DNA of 8,776 bases from RYN-433 sp036558265 (lineage in GTDB: Bacteria > Planctomycetota > Phycisphaerae > Tepidisphaerales > Tepidisphaeraceae): contig DATBFY010000416.1 of the NCBI GenBank assembly GCA_036558265.1, positions 1 to 8,776 of the forward strand, written 5' to 3'. A program made the translations under genes and the position numbers. Below, in pieces: positions 4,654 to 8,776 of the stretch. The first letter of the stretch is position 1. The number at the start of each line of letters is the position of its first letter. The notes below the pieces were generated by a model that was not told the DNA's origin, searched no databases, and saw only the letters and a list, made by a program, of their open reading frames with translations.

Positions 4654-6393
4654 ATGCCGGCAAACCTGGACCAACTCGTCTCCGACGTCATCGACCTCAC
4701 CGGGGCCGACAAGCCTTCGCTCTACGATGACGACGCCCCTGTGCTCGCGGACGAAGTGCTCGACGCCACGGACGGTGAGGGGTTCTACCTCGTCGGCCTG
4801 ATCGGCGGGAAAGAGGTTGGTAAGTCGGCGCTGGTGAACGCGCTGGTCGGCCGAGAGATCACGCAGTCCACCAGCTTCGGCGAGGGGACGCAGATCGTCA
4901 CCGCGTACACGCACACGTCGCAGGTGCCCGCGCTTCGCGAGTTGCTGGATCGCCAGGTGCCGGGGCGGTACCAGGTCGTCACGCACGACAACCCGCGCCT
5001 GGCGCGGCAGGTGCTGCTGGACCTGCCGGACATCGACAGCCACTGGGCCGAGCACGTCGAGATCACCCGCCGGATGCTTCGGCAGATGCTCTTCCCGATC
5101 TGGATGCAGAGCGTCGAGAAGTACGCCGACCTGCAACCGCAGCAGATGCTGGCGAAGGTGGCGGCGGGGAACGCGGCCGACAACTTCGTCTTCGCCCTGA
5201 ACAAGGCCGATCAGCTTATCAAGCAGGAGGGACAGGCCGCCGCCGACGAGCTGCGCGAGGACTATGCGCGGCGTCTGCAGCGCGTCCTGAGCCTGCCCGA
5301 GCCGCCGCGCGTCTTCATGATCAGCGCGATCCATCCGACCGATTACGACCTGCCGCAGCTTCGCACCAAGCTGGGCGAACAGAAGACCGCCAGGGAGGTG
5401 GACACCGGCAAGCGCGCCGCCGCGAAGCAGCAGGGAAGCTCGGTCCTGGGGTGGATCCGGCGTCAGAACCTCCCGGAGCACGCCCGGCGACTCGCGGCGG
5501 TGCAGGAGAACGCCGAAGAGGTCATCAACGACCGCCTGGGTTCCCCCCTGCTCGAGCGGTGCATCCCGGCGATCCTCGATGATCCGGCCCATCGCCTGAC
5601 GACCCTCGACGACTGCCTCAAGTCCCGCGCGGCACGCTGGCCGTTCGTCAATATCGTGCAGGGCCTGGCGGCGCCGGTTGCGGCGATGTTCCGCCGGCGG
5701 CTTTCGCTCGACCAGCAGCGAAACCTGGAAGGGCCCGAGTCGCTGGTCGATTCGTACCTGCGGCCGGGCGGGCGGGACCTGTCGTCGGCGATCCAGACGA
5801 CTTTTGCGCATCTGCAGCAGTCGCAGCCGATGATCAGCTCGCTCTACCGGAATCGGAAATTCTGGGAAGCGCGCCAGGCCGACATCGCCGCCGGCGAATT
5901 GCACCGAAGCCTGAGCGACACGGTCAGCCGCCAGCGGGCGGTCATCTCGCGGCGCGTGTGCGGGCGATCCGGGCCGGTCGGCCACCTCGTCCGCGGCATC
6001 CTCACGATCGGCGCGCTGATCTGGTTCCCGATCGTCCAGCCGATCCTCCAGGCGGCGTTGGAGGACACGCTGGGCCACAGTTTCCGCACGATCGCGCTGG
6101 CGGTCGTGCGGGCGCTGAGCGTGACCGCCTTGTTGCAGACGCTTGCGTTCCTGGCGCTGTATTACTTCTTGATCTGGGTGATCGTCCGCTGGGACACCAG
6201 CCGGCGGGTGGATCGACAACTGCAGCGGTGGAAGACGGCGGATTCGCTGGACCCGACGCTGAGCCTGCCGGGGCAGGCGCTGGAGTGGCTGCAAGGCCTG
6301 CAGGACCCGGTGCGCGAGGCGCGGGAGCGGGTGGAGGGGTTGGTGAAACGGGCCGAGGAGCTGGAAGGGGAACTGGAGAGTCGGGCGGCGTGA
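4654..6393 (+). CDS. Large membrane P-loop GTPase 2 (paralogue of GTPase 1)
   Basis: This is a 579-residue protein. The GTPase domain covers about residues 45-245: G1 GGKEVGKS (51-58), TSF (73-75) followed by T79 as candidate G2 threonine, G3 DLPDID (123-128), G4 NKAD (183-186) and a G5-like SAI (224-226). As in GTPase 1, the DxxG Gly is Asp, and VEKY (154-157) lies 26 residues before G4. A long helical region follows, with a hydrophobic stretch at 331-346 (FVNIVQGLAAPVAAMF). Two or three membrane segments lie at about 447-511 (GILTIGALIWFPIVQPI; TLAFLALYYFLIWVIV), and a charged C-terminal coiled coil occupies about 552-577. Overall length and domain order match GTPase 1, so the pair probably arose by duplication and may form hetero-oligomers at the inner membrane. 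This is inference; family membership (dynamin-like or a TrmE/Era-type GTPase) is open. The start is supported by GGAG 8 bases upstream. A long open frame on the opposite strand is an artefact of codon composition. Confidence 0.88.
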   Translation: MPANLDQLVSDVIDLTGADKPSLYDDDAPVLADEVLDATDGEGFYLVGLIGGKEVGKSALVNALVGREITQSTSFGEGTQIVTAYTHTSQVPALRELLDRQVPGRYQVVTHDNPRLARQVLLDLPDIDSHWAEHVEITRRMLRQMLFPIWMQSVEKYADLQPQQMLAKVAAGNAADNFVFALNKADQLIKQEGQAAADELREDYARRLQRVLSLPEPPRVFMISAIHPTDYDLPQLRTKLGEQKTAREVDTGKRAAAKQQGSSVLGWIRRQNLPEHARRLAAVQENAEEVINDRLGSPLLERCIPAILDDPAHRLTTLDDCLKSRAARWPFVNIVQGLAAPVAAMFRRRLSLDQQRNLEGPESLVDSYLRPGGRDLSSAIQTTFAHLQQSQPMISSLYRNRKFWEARQADIAAGELHRSLSDTVSRQRAVISRRVCGRSGPVGHLVRGILTIGALIWFPIVQPILQAALEDTLGHSFRTIALAVVRALSVTALLQTLAFLALYYFLIWVIVRWDTSRRVDRQLQRWKTADSLDPTLSLPGQALEWLQGLQDPVREARERVEGLVKRAEELEGELESRAA

Positions 6394-6457
6394 GTGAGGA
6401 GGTGAGGAGATGAGGGGGTGAGGAGATGAGGGGGTGAGGGGGTGAGGGGAGGGGTGA
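6394..6457. repeat. Purine-rich tandem repeat
   Basis: Two perfect head-to-tail copies of a 16-base unit, GTGAGGAGATGAGGGG, occupy 6402-6417 and 6418-6433. Two 8-base half units GTGAGGGG follow at 6434-6441 and 6442-6449. Degenerate copies flank the array. It begins directly after the GTPase 2 stop. The plus strand is almost pure purine with G-runs, so slippage-driven length change and non-B structure are plausible. Confidence 0.8.
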
Positions 6458-6468
6458 TGTGAAGCGGG

Positions 6469-6490
6469 GCGATTTGATCGCGATTTTTTT
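6469..6490 (+). terminator. Possible weak intrinsic terminator after GTPase 2
   Basis: GCGAT (6469-6473) and ATCGC (6477-6481) form a 5-pair stem with loop TTG, followed after GA by seven T residues (6484-6490). The stem is short, but this is the only long T-run downstream of the gene. Confidence 0.35.
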
Positions 6491-6676
6491 CTGGGATGGG
6501 GAGTTCTGGGGAGTTGAGTTCGGGGTTCGCGCTTTAACGTGCGTTGATTGAAGACATGCCGAAGCGTGAGCTCCGAGCTGCGGGAATGAGTCGTTCGGAG
6601 GAGGGGCAGGAATCCGAAGTGCTGTTGTTGAAAGGGGTTGCGGTGAACCTGGGGTGGAAAAACCGGCCCCAAAGCG

Positions 6677-6767
6677 GCCCCCGGGGCGACGTTTTGTGGC
6701 CCCGGGATCGCCCCGGGGTGGCCCCGCGGTAACCCCTGGGGTGCGCTTCTGCGGCCCCCTTCGGGGC
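6677..6767. repeat. Cluster of GC-rich palindromes
   Basis: Four inverted repeats lie close together: GCCCCCGGGGC (6677-6687); CCCCGGG (6700-6706) with CCCGGGG (6712-6718); ACCCCTGGGGT (6732-6742); and GCCCC (6754-6758) with GGGGC (6763-6767) around a CTTC loop. Recurrent CCCC/GGGG arms suggest related short units or a structured RNA, and would stall polymerases. Confidence 0.6.
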
Positions 6768-6792
6768 TGGTGGGTTGGTTGCATCTAATACT

Positions 6793-6884
6793 CACGGCTT
6801 ACGCCGTGGGCTATGTTCTGTCGCCGCTCCGCGGCTGTGGGTATTCGGTTGTCAAGGAGCGCGGCGTGGTGGGCGTAGCCCACC
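6793..6884. repeat. Three consecutive stem-loops resembling dispersed extragenic repeats
   Basis: CACGGC/GCCGTG (6793-6798 with 6803-6808), GCCGC/GCGGC (6823-6827 with 6831-6835) and GGTGGGC/GCCCACC (6868-6874 with 6878-6884, loop GTA) follow each other. The last, continuing into CTACA, is like the GTGGGC...GCCCACCCTACA motif I recall as a common dispersed repeat in several phyla. The first two resemble planctomycete intergenic repeats. Confidence 0.6.
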
Positions 6885-7079
6885 CTACAAGAAGGCGAGG
6901 AGTTGCGCGGCGGTGACGCGCGGGGCGCCATCAAGTTGTGGAAAGGCGGCGTTTTGCTGGGGTTTTGGTGCGAAATATTTTTTATTTTTCGTGTGAGGGG
7001 GTGGCGCATCGCGCGTCACGGGCGCGCAACAAGATTGCGGGAAGCTGCGCGGAAGTGGGGTGCGTTCGTCGATACGAAA

Positions 7080-7104
7080 GCCTCGCTCCCCTTCGGGTCG
7101 CGGC
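7080..7104 (-). terminator. Possible imperfect terminator hairpin for the metalloprotease-like gene
   Basis: Thirteen bases past the minus-strand stop at 7117, GCCGCGACCC and GGGGAGCGAGGC form an imperfect stem followed by only a short T-run (TTT). It is a weak candidate and may equally be another dispersed hairpin. Confidence 0.25.
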
Positions 7105-7116
7105 TCAACGCGGGTT

Positions 7117-7599
7117 TCACGCGGCGCGGTTCAGGTCGGCGGCGTCGGGCGCCGTTGCGAAGCGGTGGAGGGCGGCGGGGAGCTGCTTGATGCCGCGGCG
7201 GACGGCTTTGCCGACGGCGTACTGCATGGAGAGGTCGAAGCGGCGCCAGACGCGCGCATCCGGGCGCACGCCGAGCTTCTTCATCTGGTTGAGGGCCCAG
7301 AGCCAGACGTGGTATTCCTCCTCGCAGCGTTTCTTGTAGCGTTCGAAGCCGATGACGTGATGGCCGACCTCGTGGAGGAAGATGGCGAGGCTGATCGGGG
7401 TCTTGGGGTAGGGCGATTCGATCCAGTTCACGGCGCGGCCGTCGGCGTGGTAGACGCGCCAGGCGCAGCCGCTCATGCTGGTGCGCCAGCGCTTCACGCG
7501 CAGGGCGTATTTTCGCTTCATGTCGCGGACGATCTGGGCGAAGCGAGGGGTCGCCTTTGCGGAGTGCGGCGGGTTCATGTTCAGCTTGAGTATCGGCAT
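7117..7599 (-). CDS. Putative zinc metallopeptidase with HEVGH motif (gluzincin-like)
   Basis: This protein has 160 residues from the ATG at 7599 (MPILKLNMNPP). The core is SLAIFLHEVGHHVIGF, with H76-E77-x-x-H80 as zinc ligands and catalytic Glu, followed by a Glu cluster E93-E94-E95 in CEEEYHVWLWAL that could supply the third ligand. Spacing and the helix after it recall ImmA/IrrE-type or SprT-type small peptidases, but I cannot assign a family. The N-terminal part (19-60) is basic, with FAQIVRDMKRKYALRV and WRVYHADGRAVNWIE preceding the active-site helix like the beta strands of a zincin fold. The C-terminus (RFDLSMQYAVGKAVRRGIKQLP) is basic and helical. No signal peptide or membrane segment is present, so it is probably cytoplasmic. 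The frame is open to an ATG at 7701; those extra 34 residues look poorly ordered, so the internal start is preferred. No Shine-Dalgarno is seen. Confidence 0.75.
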   Translation of the reverse strand: MPILKLNMNPPHSAKATPRFAQIVRDMKRKYALRVKRWRTSMSGCAWRVYHADGRAVNWIESPYPKTPISLAIFLHEVGHHVIGFERYKKRCEEEYHVWLWALNQMKKLGVRPDARVWRRFDLSMQYAVGKAVRRGIKQLPAALHRFATAPDAADLNRAA

Positions 7600-7736
7600 T
7601 CGTGGGGGTTTGGATAAAACGTTACCGCGCGTCATCGGCGCGGGGGACGCGCAAATTTCGCCTGAGAGTGGTACGGCGGGGGCGCGGGGGATGTTCCGCA
7701 CGGCAGGTTCAGCGGAAAGGGATTCGCATGACCTCG

Positions 7737-7786
7737 GAGGACAGGAATGTCCTCACTCGGCCATGCGAGACAGACAAGAATGTCTG
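7737..7786. repeat. Tandem pair of related stem-loops (planctomycete-type dispersed repeat)
   Basis: GAGGACA/TGTCCTC (7737-7743 with 7748-7754, loop GGAA) is followed 16 bases later by CAGACA/TGTCTG (7771-7776 with 7781-7786, loop AGAA). Both share the form GACA-RGAA-TGTC, so they are copies of one unit. On the minus strand the second copy reads GADILVCL, a phrase I recall from mis-annotated planctomycete ORFs that cover dispersed repeats. Confidence 0.7.
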
Positions 7787-7853
7787 CCCCACCAAATGTC
7801 ATGAAGCTTGAAGTGGAAAGCATTCTCGGCGCGTCGTAAAAGCGTCTTGATCT

Positions 7854-7876
7854 GCGCGCGCGATGGATGCGCGCGC
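7854..7876. repeat. GCGCGCGC inverted repeat
   Basis: Two GCGCGCGC tracts (7854-7861 and 7869-7876) flank GATGGAT. They can pair as an 8-bp stem in the leader of the SIMPL gene, 20 bases before its ATG. Alternating CG tracts can also adopt Z-DNA. Confidence 0.5.
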
Positions 7877-7880
7877 GCCC

Positions 7881-7896
7881 GACTCACGGAGGAGTC
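7881..7896 (+). promoter_or_regulatory. Shine-Dalgarno within a small hairpin, SIMPL gene
   Basis: GGAGGAG at 7888-7894 is the strongest Shine-Dalgarno in the window and fixes the start at 7897 in preference to an in-frame ATG at 7867 inside the GC hairpin. GACTC (7881-7885) and GAGTC (7892-7896) are reverse complements that would fold part of the Shine-Dalgarno into a stem abutting the ATG. Confidence 0.55.
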
Positions 7897-8691
7897 ATGT
7901 CGAAGTGGCAGGATGCCCGCGAAACAAGCGGTGGTGATGGGGGTCGATCGTTCACGCTGCCGGCGCGCGTCGTCGTCTCATTGAAGGCGGGGGCGGTGCT
8001 GGCGATCGCGAACGTGGCGTGCGTGCTGATCTTCTCGGGGGCGTGGATGCACGTGCGGAGCGAGGCGAAGACGATCACGGTGACGGGATCGGCCAAGCGT
8101 GCGATCGCATCGGACCTGATCGTGTGGACGGGACGGGTTTCGGCGCTGGATCCGGATCTGGGCAAAGCGTTTGATGCGCTGCGCGCGGGGACGGACAAGA
8201 CGCTGGCGTACCTCAAGGAGCAGGGCATCGCGGAGAAGGACGTGATCGTCTCGTCGATCGCGACGGCCAAGCATCACGCGCGGGACGAGAAGGGGCGCGA
8301 GACCGATCGGGTGACGAATTACGAGCTGACGCAGGAGGTGCAGGTGCGGAGCACGGACGTGGCGCGGGTGGCGGAGGTGGCGCGGAAGGTGACGGGGCTG
8401 ATCAAGGAGGGGGTGATGCTGGAGTCGGAGGCGCCGCGGTACATCTACACGAAGCTGGCGGACCTGAAGATCGACATGCTGGCGGACGCGACGAAGGACG
8501 CGACGACGCGGGCGCGGCAAATCGCGGGCAACAGCGGGGCGGAGCTGGGGCCGATCCTGGACGCGAAGATGGGGGTGATGCAGATCAACCCGATCCACGG
8601 CACGGACGTGAGCGGCACGGGGAACAACGACACGACGTCGCTGGAGAAGGAGATCACGGCGGTGGTGACGGGAAGGTATTCGTTGAAGTAG
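7897..8691 (+). CDS. SIMPL (DUF541) domain protein, membrane-anchored
   Basis: This 264-residue protein has a short hydrophilic N-terminus, one membrane helix (about 31-49, AGAVLAIANVACVLIFSGA) and a SIMPL domain (about 56-264) that should face the periplasm. SIMPL landmarks visible are KTITVTGSAKRAIASDLIVW (58-77), the repeat-like YLKEQGIAEKDVIVSS (105-120), NYELTQEVQVRSTDV (141-155), the YIYTKLADLKIDML helix (182-195), and ATKDATTRARQIAGNSGAELG (198-218). The end is LEKEITAVVTGRYSLK. Length is normal for the family. SIMPL proteins are widespread; some relatives (BP26, YggE) form ring-shaped oligomers or affect oxidative stress, but no reaction is known. Codons are strongly G-ending (GCG, GTG, CTG). 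It has its own spaced leader and strong Shine-Dalgarno, so it is probably transcribed alone. The family call is secure; the role is not. Confidence 0.92.
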   Translation: MSKWQDARETSGGDGGRSFTLPARVVVSLKAGAVLAIANVACVLIFSGAWMHVRSEAKTITVTGSAKRAIASDLIVWTGRVSALDPDLGKAFDALRAGTDKTLAYLKEQGIAEKDVIVSSIATAKHHARDEKGRETDRVTNYELTQEVQVRSTDVARVAEVARKVTGLIKEGVMLESEAPRYIYTKLADLKIDMLADATKDATTRARQIAGNSGAELGPILDAKMGVMQINPIHGTDVSGTGNNDTTSLEKEITAVVTGRYSLK

Positions 8692-8693
8692 GC

Positions 8694-8770
8694 TGAGCAC
8701 GATCGCCGCGCGGCCCGCCCCGGCGGCGGGTTATCGGGCATCCGACCGCTCTGCGTCGCGGCAGTGCTCA
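8694..8770 (+). terminator. Long structured inverted repeat after the SIMPL gene, terminator candidate
   Basis: TGAGCAC (8694-8700) pairs with GTGCTCA (8764-8770), and CCGCG (8706-8710) with CGCGG (8757-8761). Inside lies a strong hairpin, CCCGCC (8714-8719) with GGCGGG (8725-8730), followed by TTAT. The inner hairpin could terminate the SIMPL transcript, though the T-run is short. The whole could be a dispersed repeat or small structured RNA. Confidence 0.4.
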
Positions 8771-8776
8771 CAAGTC

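Larger units (their letters stand above)
6491..7116. other. Long gene-free region, rich in small hairpins
   Basis: No believable gene was found here on either strand. A short open frame at 6544-6732 is low-complexity and unsupported. The region holds a GC-rich hairpin cluster (6677-6767) and a trio of hairpins (6793-6884). An AT-rich patch follows (6976-6990, AATATTTTTTATTTT, the most AT-rich spot in the right half), then an imperfect hairpin at 7080-7104. It looks like accumulated dispersed repeats, not a decayed gene. Confidence 0.6.

Noticed and set aside
6394..6457. CRISPR-like array
   Set aside because: The units are contiguous with no spacers.
6544..6732. Possible 62-residue gene in the gene desert
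   Set aside because: It has no ribosome binding site, runs into GC palindromes and lacks a protein-like pattern.
4624..6795. Very long open frame on the minus strand (723 codons)
   Set aside because: It lies opposite GTPase 2, and its translation is rich in Arg, Gln, His and Pro with no domains. It is a composition shadow of the real gene.
7600..7701. Earlier start of the metalloprotease-like gene
   Set aside because: The extra residues are Pro-rich and disordered-looking; kept only as an alternative.
8694..8770. tRNA-like cloverleaf
   Set aside because: It has a 7-pair outer stem and 77-base length, but no T-loop GTTCRA sequence, no anticodon arm of the right size and no D-loop GG.

Overview
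The window is GC-rich bacterial DNA. It carries six complete protein genes on both strands, two more complete genes inside a possible cassette, and one gene cut off at the left edge. Between them lie many short hairpin repeats. The repeat-laden intergenic DNA, mostly weak or absent Shine-Dalgarno signals, and the kinds of genes present (large membrane GTPases, a SIMPL protein, a small HNH nuclease with a small partner) fit Planctomycetota best, perhaps a Phycisphaerae-like lineage. That assignment is inferred from memory of such genomes, not from a search.

Left block (1-1008, minus strand): a tight operon of an 87-residue helical protein, an HNH endonuclease and the N-terminus of a GT39/ArnT-type membrane glycosyltransferase. 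The first two genes overlap by one base and the last two are 2 bases apart. A perfect TATAAT lies so close to the first ATG that the mRNA may be leaderless.

Central block (1082-6393): two large P-loop GTPases on the plus strand, 586 and 579 residues. They share an unusual switch-2 motif (DxPDxD instead of DxxG), an EKY motif before NKx(D/E), and C-terminal membrane segments, so they look like diverged paralogues that could work as a heterotypic pair. A segment of about 1.75 kb separates them. It holds two convergent genes of unknown function (175 and 267 residues, the latter membrane-anchored). The segment is bounded by two inverted copies of one hairpin element, identical over 29 bases. The left copy supplies the stop codon of GTPase 1, and the right copy ends 20 bases before the ATG of GTPase 2. 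A second type of short repeat (CACCGAT) sits just inside the left copy.

Right block (6394-8776): about 720 bases without a gene follow GTPase 2, filled with a purine-rich tandem repeat and several GC-rich hairpins. Next come a minus-strand protein with an HEVGH zinc-protease motif, a repeat-bearing intergenic region, and a plus-strand, single-pass membrane-anchored SIMPL (DUF541) protein. The SIMPL gene has a strong ribosome binding site inside a small hairpin, and a long structured inverted repeat follows it.

No rRNA, tRNA, CRISPR array or transposase gene was seen. The best candidate for something new is the GTPase pair together with its inverted-repeat-bounded middle segment.
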